Shown: one piece after another, positions 1 to 10,476 of the stretch | Numbering within the stretch: position 1 is the stretch's first letter | How the letters are laid out: every line of letters starts with the position of its first letter | From: Dryomyza anilis | Taxonomy: Eukaryota; Arthropoda; Insecta; Diptera; Dryomyzidae | Assembly: GCA_951804985.1 (NCBI GenBank) | Contig: OX638132.1 | Location: forward strand, 38,821,556 to 38,885,555 | Direction of reading: 5' to 3' | DNA: 64,000 nucleotides | Program-made: the position numbers and the translations under genes | Notes under the pieces: generated by a model | What the model was told of the DNA's origin: nothing | Seen by the model: only the letters and a program-made list of their open reading frames with translations | The model's database searches: none

Positions 1-37
1 AGTAGTTGTTGATCAAAAACAGGGATCGACAATCTTG

Positions 38-860
38 CACTAAGAAAACAAAGATGGTTTCCAGAAATATCACAGTCCTAAATATCAAGTTATTTACAAA
101 TTATTTAGATCGGCTTTGAGACAAACATCTTTCAAACATCTGGCAAATAATCTTACAAATAGGAAAATAGTTGTGGAATATTTGGAAAAGGTACTCCATA
201 AGAATTCGCGAAATTATTTTTATTGAATTAAAATAAAATTAATCAAATGTATTTTTATTTATTCTAAAATTTACAGTATCCTGGTACATGGTACATCCTG
301 GTATACATCGCCATCGTCTATTTAAATCCTTCGCAGGCAAAATTGTACAACGACTTGAGATTTCTTCGCAGAAGAACCAAGTCCGACCGGCGACGCTATC
401 ATCAAAGTAAACTCTGAAAAGAAATATTTTCCATCACGTGTTGATAATTTAAATCACAAGATATTTTATTTTCACTTTTACCATTAAAATGTAATATTTG
501 AGTCGGCACTTTTTTTACACCATTTGATTTACTTAATTGTTGTGGATAAATCGAGCGAAAGGAAAAAGTACGCCATTTTCCTTTTTTATGGTAGTCAAAT
601 GTCAAAATGCCTCAAAAGTTTTGCAGCAACAGCCCAAGAACTCAGGATGTTTGCTATCAGTCAACTGTAAATATCTCAATTTTCATTGCTGTTGTGGCAA
701 ACATCTCGTAACTATCTGCATATATGTCATATTAAAAAAATATTCACAGTTTTGCTGCAACATTATTGAAACTTATGGGATGTTTGAATATTTGCTACAA
801 GGCGTAAATTTAAACAGATAGTTGCAGCAAGACTTTCATAAACATCTTGTTTTCTTAGTG
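38..860 (+). mobile_element. CACTAAG-family TIR element, copy 1
   Basis: The ends are inverted copies of each other: CACTAAGAAAACAAAG on the left and its complement ending CTTAGTG on the right. Most of the 823 bp is shared with 29500-30357 in the same orientation and with 28724-29499 inverted. It has no coding capacity that I recognise, so it is a non-autonomous DNA element of unassigned superfamily. No clear target duplication is visible. Confidence 0.75.
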
Positions 861-1147
861 TGGCAACGAAGATGTGATTTGCCGAAGTATACGTATGTGC
901 GCCTCGAAGCTATGTTGATAAACTTTCGATTGTATGTGGAGCTTGTTGCAACCACGAGTGGTTTCTCCTTTTACCAACCAAATTCCAGATACGACCATAC
1001 GTGACGATAACCGCGGACCCCCAAGGCGTTGCATGCAATGTTCAGTTATATATGACAGTTCAGATGCGTCTTGAGCCTTGAGCGTCACAAACATCAACTA
1101 TAGCCGTAGGTAAAAGAGATCTGGTTTCTTGATGGCGCAGCGAAGTA
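861..1147. other. Unassigned spacer
   Basis: Slightly less AT-rich than its surroundings, lying between the CACTAAG element and the gag relic. Short open frames are present on both strands but match nothing I recognise. It could be a decayed part of the neighbouring LTR retrotransposon. Confidence 0.3.
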
Positions 1148-1848
1148 TCAATAACCAAAGCATGAGTGATTCAATGACACCGAATTTGGAATGGTACTCG
1201 ATTTATTATTGATAGAGTCAACCGCTTGCGAAGTGTTAGAAGTCGATGCTGACTGCGTTGAAGTGACAGCAAAGTGCACCAGGTGTCGACGGTTACAATT
1301 TTTACAGCGAAAATTGGATTTGGAAGTGCATGCATTGTGCCCAGTGTATGCATTGTGCGTATTTGTCAGACCAGGTTTTGAATCTATAATGCTTATAAAA
1401 ATATGCCTAAAGGATGGCCAATCTTTATAAACGCCAGAAAATGATTGGATATTGATTTTAGGTAGCTTACTGTCTCTTATTTGTGTGGTGACAGGTGACT
1501 CTGAAAATCTTTGAAGAAGCGTTGTCTGCTGTTCTGCTAACCTGGCAAACGCATTACCTTGCTCTTCAACTTGCTGTGGTTCTTCACGCATCAAAGATCG
1601 TTTCATTTGCAATAAATTACACACATATATTTGTCATAAACAACAAGTTCAATTTCAGGGTCCACATAATTTTCCATATGTTCATATGCAGTTAAATCAA
1701 ATGAATAAGTTTGAAATTCTTGCCACACGACCTCAAGCCTGATAAGTCGCGCTTCGACTTGTCCTAACATGCAATCGTCTGGAGGATTCTGGGCATATGC
1801 CAAGGCGCGAGTAACAGCGCCTTTTATCTGACGACCTTTTGAAATCAA
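1148..1848 (-). pseudogene. BEL/Pao-type LTR retrotransposon Gag relic
   Basis: On the minus strand two overlapping reading frames give Gag-like protein. The upstream piece (1848-1603) starts with an RQIKGAVTRALAY motif and a helical segment. The downstream piece (1624-1148) has LPKINIQSFSGVYKDWPSF, which matches the 'LP.I..P.FSG...W..F' signature of BEL/Pao Gag (DUF1759). It then jumps to a zinc-knuckle-like C..C....H motif (CKNCNRRH). The two pieces are in different frames, and the segment between the FSG block and the knuckle is far shorter than in the family, so the copy is frameshifted and internally deleted. No protease, RT, integrase or LTR pair is seen nearby. In an intact element Gag would form the cytoplasmic capsid. 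Family assignment is from recall of the motif. Confidence 0.65.
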
Positions 1849-1980
1849 TATTTTTCATTTCATCTGTCTATAATTAAATGTAATTAAAACATGTTTTTTT
1901 TTATCCAAATGCTCACTGAATATGTATTTGCAATTTAATGTTAATAGTTCGTGCGTTATGCTACGCGACAGCGTTAGCAA
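1849..1980. other. AT-rich spacer
   Basis: No gene or repeat structure recognised. Confidence 0.3.
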
Positions 1981-2625
1981 CCAAAAACAAGTTGGGAAGG
2001 TTAGATCACATGGGAAATTTTTAAGTAGGTGTTATTATGGTAGTTAGGATTATCAAAATTATAGTCGGCCAAAACCGACTATAAATACCCTACACATATG
2101 TGTAGTTACCATTCAAAGTGGTATAAAGGTCACCAAGGTATACGAATCCTGAAAATAACTACAAACTTTCCATCGAGGAAGAATTACCATTCATTTGATA
2201 CCCATATTTACAAATGGGTATGTGTACCGAATTTCGATTTTTGTTTGGGAACCACAAGTCGTTTCGCCGGAAAACGTTATTTTCATGTATTTGAGCATGA
2301 TGTCAATATATATTTGACCAAAATATTTACCTAAGCACGTTTACCTAAGCACGTATAAATTGATCTGTAGATGTAAATTTTATATGGGGTATTTGAACAT
2401 AAGTGGTCGGTTCTCAGGTCACAATAGACCGATCATGCCAATTTTCTTGTTCAGACAGCTTAGACAGACGGACAGACGGACATCGCTTAATCTACTCAGG
2501 AGGTCATGCTGATCAAGAATATATATATATATATTCCATCCCGGAGATGCTTTCTTCAGGGTGTTACAAACGGCGTACCAAACTGAATATACCCTTTCAC
2601 TCTTAGTGTAGGGTATAAAAAACCA
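1981..2625 (+). repeat. Interspersed 'TAGTCGG' repeat, copy 1 (fullest)
   Basis: It shares long similarity with 37497-37840 (same strand) and with 30680-31112 and 35160-35750 (opposite strand). Conserved features are a TAGTCGG...CCGACTA hairpin at about 2062-2082, the palindrome ACACATATGTGT, a second hairpin around an ACCCATATTTACAAATGGGT segment, a run of ACAGACGG units near 2462, and TGTAGGGTATA at the right end. It has no credible open frame. The superfamily is not determined. Confidence 0.7.
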
Positions 2626-2837
2626 AATCAAACAAAGGCACGCTTCTAGAAATTACGAAAGCTTTTTACTAGAGTGCGCAACCACAAATATACACACACA
2701 GCCAAAGTAAAGCGAATGCGCGAGCACGAAACGAACAACAATGCATGTCTTTTGATACTAAATTTTAAAAAATATCCATAAAAATATTTCCAACAGCGCA
2801 AATCAATCAAATTTGCAATTGATTTCAATTTGGTTCA
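2626..2837. other. Spacer between repeats
   Basis: AT-rich with a short ACACACA run; nothing recognised. Confidence 0.3.
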
Positions 2838-3035
2838 TGCGCAGTGTCCAACGGAGCACTCAATGCGATGTTCACTCTATTTTTCAATGTTCGCAACAAC
2901 TTGCAACTTGCGACGTTCCCTTCAATGTACTGTTTGCAACAATTTCCATGCGCAGTGTCCAACGGATCACTTAATTGCACGACGTTCCCTTCAATGTACT
3001 CTTTGCAACAATTTGCGTGCGCAGTGTCCAACGGA
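2838..3035. repeat. Tandem repeat, three units of about 69 bp
   Basis: The string TGCGCAGTGTCCAACGGA begins at 2838, 2949 and 3018. Each unit continues with a GACGTTCCCTTCAATGTACT segment and a GCAACAATTT end. The first unit carries about 42 extra bases. Read on the minus strand the units encode an iterated peptide (LDTAH.NCCK.YIEGNV), but the frame is short and there is no evidence that it is translated. Confidence 0.75.
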
Positions 3036-3064
3036 GCATTTGTTTTTCTCTAAATATGAGAAAT

Positions 3065-3297
3065 AAGGTCTATTGATATCAGACAGCACGTTGCGTAACA
3101 TATACGTTCATGCAAATGTTTACATATTAGCATCATACAAACGCAATCAGGGTTGCAAATTATAAACTCCACTTATACATTTATAATAAAATGACAACCG
3201 TTTCATTTACTGTGGTCAGAATTATAACAAATGTGTTTTGAATTTTCCGATCGCTGATAATTTTTTTGTCTCCAAACCGATGTAAAACAACCGTACC
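3065..3297 (+). mobile_element. Left part of a TA-type TIR element, related to 24696-25974
   Basis: Begins AAGGTCTATTGATATCAGAC and matches the left end of the complete element at 24696 for about 230 bp. The similarity includes the CAGCACGTTGCGTA motif, the AAACTCCACTTATACATTTA-type segment and the CAAACCGATG block. Its right part appears to be at 6790-7465. The two LINE relics lie between them. Confidence 0.55.
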
Positions 3298-4275
3298 TTC
3301 TTGCGTGGAAGGAGGGAAGATGGAGTAGTGTTGGTGGATGCCGGTGGATTGTTTTGAACTTGCCAATATCAAAAATGTCGGGAAAAACAGACGCAGGGAG
3401 ATTGTTCCACAAAAGTATCGTCCGACTGAAGGACGAATTCTCTCTGTAATGCGTGGTACTATTGAGAGCCGAGTCGACTACGAATGGGTGGTCTTGGTTC
3501 GATACCAGAGTAGAACAAAAGAAAACACGACCTGGTGGAATCAGGCCAAGAATAATAGAATAATAAGATTTTGCATGTACACTCTATTTTGCTGACGTCA
3601 GAAAGTTCCGAATGTCAGGTAACGGAAATTAAAATTTGAAATTTAGACATTTCAAAAATTACAAAAAAAATATTTTATTGTTGTTTTGATTGTTGTTTTT
3701 GTGTGGCCGATTACCTCCAGTTTTTCCACATTTAACACAATTATTTATAAAATAATAACAAATTTGTTGTTTTCTTTGCAACAACATGCTGACAAAATAA
3801 AAAATAACAATTGTCAAAAAACTTCTACGTACATGCCCAGAAGATTCAAGTTTTGAGCAACGTTCAGCGCAATCTTTGTTTCTATTATTCTTGGAATCAG
3901 GCCATGAATTTCCCTCGAACACTTACCGTTGTAATATCTATAAAACAGGCTTACACACCCGACGGTCCTTCGGTGCTCAAGAGAACCAACATACGTTGAA
4001 ATATTATCATCCCCTATTAAATATATCGCACGTTCTTGTATTCGGTCCAGGAACTCCAAAGATGATTTTGAAGCCCCTACCCAAATGTGCGAATTGTATT
4101 ATTTAAAAAACCGAGACACTTGCCGGTTCTTTCGACACATAAAATATATGATCATTGGTGGTCACATTGAATGCCCAGAACGTCAAGACAGCTGACTCCG
4201 CAATATCCACAAAGCCCATATTGATGGAAGGGAGAGGAGAATCCATTCTTTTGTGAGATAACAGACAACATTGGC
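3200..4275 (-). pseudogene. Jockey-like LINE, C-terminal ORF2 relic
   Basis: Minus-strand frames encode the region that follows the reverse transcriptase in jockey-group non-LTR retrotransposons. At 4059-3814 there is LDRIQERAIYLIGDDN, then SLEHRRTVGCVSLFYRYYNG and CSREI. At 3412-3203, in another frame, there is WNNLPASVFPDIFDIGKFK. These match the typical 'LD..Q..A..LI....SL..RR....L..FYR...G.CS' and 'WN.LP..VF....N...FK' motifs. Frameshifts separate the blocks. The catalytic RT of what looks like the same element is at 6100-6740, and an RTE-like LINE sits between, so this copy was split by a later insertion. It is non-functional. Confidence 0.7.
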
Positions 4276-4278
4276 TCT

Positions 4279-6015
4279 TACTTACTTACTTAAATGGCCC
4301 TTACAACCGTGGGTCGGTTTTGGCCGCTGATATGAAGCCGTGCCAGTCGGATCTGCTTTGCGCGCGCTGACGCCAGTTAGAAATACCAAGCGCTGCCAGG
4401 TTGTCCTCAACTTGGTCTTTCCAACGCAAATTTGGACGCTCTCTTCTACGCTGTCCACCTTCGAGTTTCGATTCAAGCAACTTCTTGGCTGGAGTGTTTT
4501 CATACATTCGTTCGACATGACCTAGCCAGCGAAGCCGCTGGATCTTGATGCGCTTGACTATGTCAATGTCGTCGAATAACTCATACAGCTCGTGGTTCAT
4601 CCTGATTCGATACTCGCTAGCAAAGCAGATAGGGCCAAAGATTTTATGAAGAATCTTTCTCTCGAACGCTCCCAGTACTCTCTCATCGGTAGAGACCAGC
4701 GTCCATGTTTCTGCACCATACAGTAGGACGGGCATGATGAGTGACTTGTAGAGCGTTATTTTTGTCCGGCGAGAGAGGGCTCTGCTTCTCAATTGCCTAC
4801 TGAGCCCAAAGTAGCACCTGTTGGCAACAGTTATTCTCCGTTTGATCTCCAGGCTGACGTCGTTGTTGATGTTTACGCTGGATCCCAGATAGACGAAGTC
4901 CTTCACAATGTCGAACTTGTGGGTGTCAAAATCAACTTTTTGTCCAAGACGCAGTGTACTTGGGAAGAGTACACTGAGGTTCCAGTCACTTGGCTTGCTT
5001 TCATCCGACCATATTCTGCTTACGAGCTCGTGCATGCTCTCTATTAGCTCTTCGCCTCCGGTCTTAAACAATTCAGCTGGCATGCCATCAGCACCTGCGG
5101 CTTTGTTGTTTTTCAGCCGAGCAATGGCTGTTCTGACCTCATCATGGTCGGGTGGCGGAATCTCAACGTCGTCATCAAGTGCTGGGGTTGCCGGGTTTAC
5201 TTCTCTATCGGTGGAATTGCGGTCATCATCACCGGTCAGCAGTCTAGAGAAGTGATACCTCCATATTTTCAGTGTGCTCTGGATATCTGTCATTAGATTT
5301 CCGTTCTCATCTTTAAAAGAAGAGGCTCCGGATTTTGAACCTCCGGCTAGACGTCTTTTTTTCTCGAAAAATTTTCGAGCCTCATTCTTGTCCCCATGCA
5401 TCTCAATCTCCTCACACTCACGTCTTTCTGCCTCGCTTTTTTTTACTCCTGAAAAGACGTCTCTCTTCCCTCCTCTTCTCTTTGTATCGCTCCTTCGCAG
5501 CTCGCGTAGCTACTGACTGCAGGGTGGATTTATACGCAGCGTCTTTCTCTGCAGTGGCCGCGCGACACTCTTGGTCATACCACTGAGCCCTCAGGGGGCG
5601 TTGGAATCCAAGCACCTCTTCGGCAGCCGTACGCATAGAGCAGGAGATATGATTCCACTGCGCGCTTATATCATCGAGAGGAAGAGTGCTTTGTCTAAGC
5701 AGGTTTGAGAGTCGAGTGGAAAAGGCTTGCGTTGTCTGTTGTGATTGCAGCTTTCCGACGTCTAGTTTTCTCTGCGTTTGGTTCCGTACGTTCTTCGCAG
5801 CGCTTAAGCGTGTGCGGACCTTGGCTGCTACAAGGTAATGATCCGAGTCCATATTGGCACCTCGGATAGTGCGTACGTCCATCACGCTCGAAGCGTGCCT
5901 TCCGTCAATCACAACGTGATCAATTTGATTTAGAGTTTTGATCGGGCGACAACCTTGTGGATATCGAAATGTTCCAATCTAGTGCTACTAACTACCATGT
6001 TTCGTGCTGCGGCGA
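4279..6015 (-). pseudogene. RTE-like LINE, copy 1 (5'-truncated, RT core deleted)
   Basis: The minus strand encodes the end of an apurinic-type endonuclease (IDGRHASSVMDVRTIRG, GANMDSDHYLVAAKVR, 5912-5418), then, after a frameshift, a linker and the start of the RT (KNNKAAGADGMPAELFKTGG), and finally the C-terminal region (YLGSSVNINNDVSLEIKRR, NRCYFGLSRQLRSRALSR, RLRWLGHVERM). Between WNLSVL and KVDFDTHKF the whole catalytic RT core, including the YADD motif present in the other copies, is missing without breaking the frame. The 3' end runs into a short (AAGT)n tail at 4279-4292, a hallmark of RTE-clade LINEs, which lack poly(A). The name RTE is my best assignment from the endonuclease, C-terminus and tail. 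It has inserted into the jockey-like LINE. Confidence 0.8.
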
Positions 6016-6099
6016 AGTCGGCTCTTGCTTGCATTAAAATCAACTCCATTTACAAGCCCCACTCGGAGATTGATTTAAAGTCATTATTGAGTGTGTCAT

Positions 6100-6740
6100 T
6101 CATAGTGTGTTTTTTTTACTGTCAATCTCAATAGAGTTTGGGCGCTTGTTGAACGAATATGAATGACAAATGTTGCTATCGTCTGCATAGGAATGCATTG
6201 GGTTCTGGGTCAATGGCAGAAGCCCAATGATAAAAACCAGAAATAGGGACGGGGATAGGACGGAACCCTGCGGAACTCCAAAATTGATAGAATGTTGTTC
6301 AGAAAGAACACTATCCACCGCAACTCGTATTGAACGACCATGGAGAAAACTCGATATCCATCGAGTAAAAGATTCATCAATATCATAAGCAATTAGTTTT
6401 GAAACGAGGGCTTCATGCCACACTCGATCAAACGCCTTGGAAATATCTAAAGCTACAACCTTACTCTTTCCGTAAAGGTGAATACAATTATTCCACTTTT
6501 CGAAGAGGGCCGCCATTTAGTCACCCGTGGATCTGGTTCTACGTACACCATATTGACGGTCACTGAGCAATTCGTTGTGCTTCAGATAGTTCACAAGGTG
6601 GAAGTTTATTACCACTGAAGCCGGGGCATTTATGTATCTGTCAGCAAAACATAATTTCCAATTAAAGTTGCGAAAAAAATCATTTAACGCAACCCAATTT
6701 GCTTTTTCGTAAAGCCATACAGTCCTCTTTGGGGCTTTAG
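6100..6740 (-). pseudogene. Jockey-like LINE, reverse transcriptase relic
   Basis: The minus strand reads LKHNELLSDRQYGVRRTRST, then a stop, then VVALDISKAFDRVWHEALVS, GVPQGSVLSPSLFLVFI and HSYADDS. These are RT motifs: the first catalytic Asp lies in LDISKAFD, the PQG block follows, and the second and third Asp are in YADD. The in-frame stop near 6518 and the break near 6100 show decay. Its downstream C-terminal portion lies at 3200-4275, beyond the inserted RTE-like LINE. No endonuclease or ORF1 part is recognised upstream. Jockey is the usual annotation for such proteins; the exact clade is not resolved. Confidence 0.75.
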
Positions 6741-6789
6741 TCGAAGAGACGCGTAAACTAAAATACGAAAACTCAATGACATGTACATC

Positions 6790-7465
6790 TCTACATAGGT
6801 TTAATTGAAATCAACAATAAGCCAATCATGAACATTTCGCTTTCTCATGCGGTCAAGCAGTCTCGCTTCATCTTCTTGTCCCACAATTTGGACATTAAGC
6901 GCGAGGACTAGTGCACCAAGTTTCAAGGTATTGTTACTAACTTGTCTGGCATCTGTACAAATACATTATTTCAGGTTAAAACTCTTAGCCGCAGGATAAT
7001 TGCAGATTTAATAATATACTAAGTATTAATTAAATAAATATGTTATTTAAAAAAATCCTTCGAATTTATTATAATCATATAATTATATAATGTTGAAATA
7101 ATTAAACTGCTGAAGAACAGTATCATGCGCTTATTAACATCAGCCACAGTCTTGTTCATTTCACAGCAGCCGCTACATCACAGCAACGCTCCATTTTATG
7201 ACCATCAAACGCATCAATTTGGAGACCAGCTTTCCCATTAATTCCTGCGAGAATTCCGCGGATATCATATTTTTCCCCAAACAATTTGATCTTTCTGAGT
7301 TTTGCGGGTTTGTTGATATTGCTGAAAATTAATTTTATTTCAATATTTGACGTTTAAAAAAGTGGGTATAGTCTTGTTAAAAAAAAAGTAATTAAAAAAC
7401 ACTACAATATCACTACAATCTCAAAATTTTGTAATAAAAACAAGGAAAAGCTGTAAATATTTTAT
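6790..7465 (+). mobile_element. Right part of the TA-type TIR element, truncated
   Basis: Matches 25110-25790 of the element at 24696-25974 almost throughout, for example the CTCATGCGGTCAAGCA, TTGGAGACCAGCTTTCCCAT and ATTCCTGCGAGAA blocks. The similarity stops near 7465, so the terminal inverted repeat is missing. On the minus strand a short stretch reads QIVGQEDEARLLDRMRKR, which looks coding but which I cannot assign. Confidence 0.6.
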
Positions 7466-8004
7466 TTAGTAAATATAACATCTGAGCGTAAGCATTTTAC
7501 AAACACTTTGTTTTTTAATTGTGTTTTTTAATAAGCTTATTAACAAATATAAAGTAAGAGTTTTGAAAACATTTACGAAATGGTTGGGAAATATTTTATT
7601 AGTAATGCTGTTATGACATTGGCTTTTTTTCATGCTTAAAATGTACCCAGAAAGTTACAATAAAAGGAGACAAATATACTATGCTCGAAAGTGAAAAAAT
7701 TTATTCATTTCTTTGAATTGTTGTTTCATTCACGCAATACTAGTCAATTCGTGTACTTTTTATAAGCCAGTGTCGTAACAGCATAAGCTTATTAAGAAAT
7801 CTGAGTCTGGGCTAAAATGTCTCTCCAATTTTTCGGCTGCCATTGACGAAGACAAAAATAAAAGAATGTTGGATTAGAATTGTTTGGAGCAATGAATGTA
7901 TTAACGCTGTAAATGTCTTATGTAAGTAGTGGTCGTTTTTTTGGCAACAGTGAACGCGTTAGCCTTAAAAATGTATTAACTTAATATGTTAATAATTAAC
8001 TTAA
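7466..8004. other. AT-rich spacer
   Basis: No gene, TIR or tandem repeat recognised. Confidence 0.3.
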
Positions 8005-8712
8005 TACCCAAGAAACAAAACGGTCCGTTAACAGTGCCGTATACGGAACAGCAATACGGAATACGATTCCGTAAACGTTCCGTTTTCTGGATACGAAAAC
8101 GGTCCAGTGAACGGATAAAGGGGAACATCGAAACAGATTTCGAATCCGTTGAGAGTACGTTTCAACGGTACGTTAACGGACCGTCATACTGGATGACAAA
8201 CGGAGTGAGTCCGTCGAGAGTACGTTTCGTCACACTGGATGAAATACGGAGTGCATCCATTGATATAACAAATGCGAACTTCGGGTTCAAAAAATTCGTG
8301 CACCCCATTTTTTTTCTTTTGGAGATCGCGAGGAACGTGAAATTTTTATTTACCGCAACTGGTCACAGGCAGAATAAGATGGTCTTGGCATTAGTTTATA
8401 CGCGATGTTTGTTTTATAATTGTTTTGACAATTTTAATTTTAATAACCGTATTTGTCAACCGGAAACAAGGAAAATTTTCAAACGAATGAAAAAAAAAAT
8501 ATTAATATTGAAAAATAAAAAATGAAGAGTTTTTATACTTTCCTCACCTTGTTAAATACACCTTGGTGTTTCACATGGTTTCACATCATTGATTTCGTGT
8601 CAACAAAGATCAAAACAATAATTTATTACAAAAAAGATATATATCATAGGGCATGAATCAGGGGCGGATGTAGACGTCGTTCTTAGTGGGGGGAATTTTG
8701 AAATATGACAAA

Positions 8713-8715
<3 letters not shown>

Positions 8716-8795
<80 letters not shown>
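8716..8795. repeat. (TA)n microsatellite, about 80 bp
   Basis: Uninterrupted alternating A and T over about 40 units. Confidence 0.95.
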
Positions 8796-8796
<1 letters not shown>

Positions 8797-8807
8797 CATG
8801 TCAACCA

Positions 8808-8982
8808 CACTCAGAAAAAATTACCATACAAACGATAGATTTTTCAACATCATAAATTATTATTTTAATCGGTAAATACCATTAAATACTAGAAAATTCT
8901 AGGTATTACATTTTTCACATGAAAATAATTATTTTTTAAATACTATGAAATCATTGGGGATTTCATGGGTTTCTTCTGAGTG
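8808..8982. mobile_element. CACYCAGAA MITE, copy 1
   Basis: A 175-bp AT-rich element with ends CACTCAGAAAAAA and TTCTTCTGAGTG. It shares the interior string ATTATTATTTTAATCGG with the copy at 14539-14743. Non-coding. Confidence 0.65.
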
Positions 8983-10476
8983 TATAAGTGGAATATTGAA
9001 GTTAGTCTCATTTGAAAAGTGAGGAATTGGTTTTTCTAATGGTGTACTCGCTTTTTCAAACTTTTAATATACAAATAATATAATTATAAATAATTTAATA
9101 TATAAATATAGATGGTCAGAAAGGTTTTATTTTTTGATTGTTTTTAATTCATCATATTTTTATAAAAATAATGCATTAACACTGAAAGATTTAGAGTGAC
9201 ACCTCATAGGCTTACTATTTTCGAACGTTTTTTTTTTATGTTTGAAGTACGTAAACATTTTTAAATTGCATAGATATAACATGCTTGTTTACGGAAAATA
9301 CCATGAGAAGAATGTATATAATTTTTCCTTATAAAAATATTTGTATTCCAGTTTGGTTGAAAAATATTCAAGATATTTGAATACCCATTACTTCGATGTT
9401 TGACTACATACCAAAATTTTATTTTTATTTTAAAATGTAATAGGACCTTAATGTTACATTCTGCTGCTAGAGTTTACCACAAAAAATGTGTGCCGAAAAA
9501 TATAAAAATATGGATTTAAAATGTTTTTTTTTAACATCATCTGCAATGTGCGAATACAGGACGTTATTTTATTTTACTCTAGCAGCACAATGTAAATTTT
9601 AGGCCCTAAATTACATTATCTTGTTATATATAGACGAGCTTAATTAAGTAACGCAGTTCAAACGTCAGAAAAAAATAATTGAAAAAAATAATATAATAAA
9701 TCTATATTTTTTAGTACTTTACACTGCCTCATTTATGTAATAACATTTTTCATACATAACTATTACTTATATCTCGCAAATAAATTTTTTCACGCAATAT
9801 CTCAAAAACTATAGCCAATTTGATAAAACTGATGCCATTTTCGGAATTAGCTCTACAATTGCACCCATTCTTTGCTGCAACTTTTACTGCACCATAATGA
9901 GTGCAGGGCAGTGTTATTAATATAGAACTATAAGGGTAAAAAAATAAAAATTTAGGTGTTGACCACCAAAATCAGTTTTATAACTTTTGGACCCAATTTT
10001 TCCATAATTAACTTATGGTTTACGTGCAAAATTTTGAATTTCAACGAAAATATCCGATGAGTGCTATGTTTCAAGTAACTCAAAAATAGTAGTGGATTGT
10101 CCGAACTTATTTGCAGACATTAACCTATAACAAACGAAGGTGAAGCAAAATAATGCGTTATTACTAAAGTTTATTATTCGACTTTGCTGATCCTTCAGGT
10201 TTCAATTTGAGCCATTTTTAAATTCAAGCACTTTGCACTATATGTGTTGTCATATCTAATAAAAGACCGATGACAAATTTTAAATAATGAATTACAGATA
10301 CATTTCAACTGTGTTCTTGATATATTTTGAAAGTAAACGTACTCAGAGAACTTTTGTAATAATATATCTTAAAATATATAAATTTTTGACAAAATCATGG
10401 CGTCTTAGGGGGGCGATCGCCCCCTTCGCCCGCCCTGTGACTTGAATGAGTCTTTTTGTAAGCTACAATGTTTACG

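Larger units (their letters stand above)
8659..10436. mobile_element. Possible hAT-like insertion inside the CGGAGT element
   Basis: The left edge reads CAGGGGCGGATG and the right edge ends CGCCCGCCCTG, an imperfect inverted pair of the CAGGG type seen in many hAT elements. No matching 8-bp duplication is visible (GCATGAAT against TGACTTGA). The contents are AT-rich and non-coding. Boundaries are tentative. Confidence 0.35.

Noticed and set aside
1981..2110. Helitron 3' end (TAGTCGG hairpin followed by CTAC)
   Set aside because: Similarity between copies continues well past the hairpin on both sides and the CTRR end is absent.
7986..8525. 179-codon plus-strand frame at the left end of the CGGAGT element
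   Set aside because: Its amino acids reflect the ACGG/CCGT repeat composition, it ends in poly-Lys, and it resembles no transposase motif.
8716..8795. Replication origin or regulatory TA tract
   Set aside because: A plain TA microsatellite is sufficient; nothing else supports an origin.
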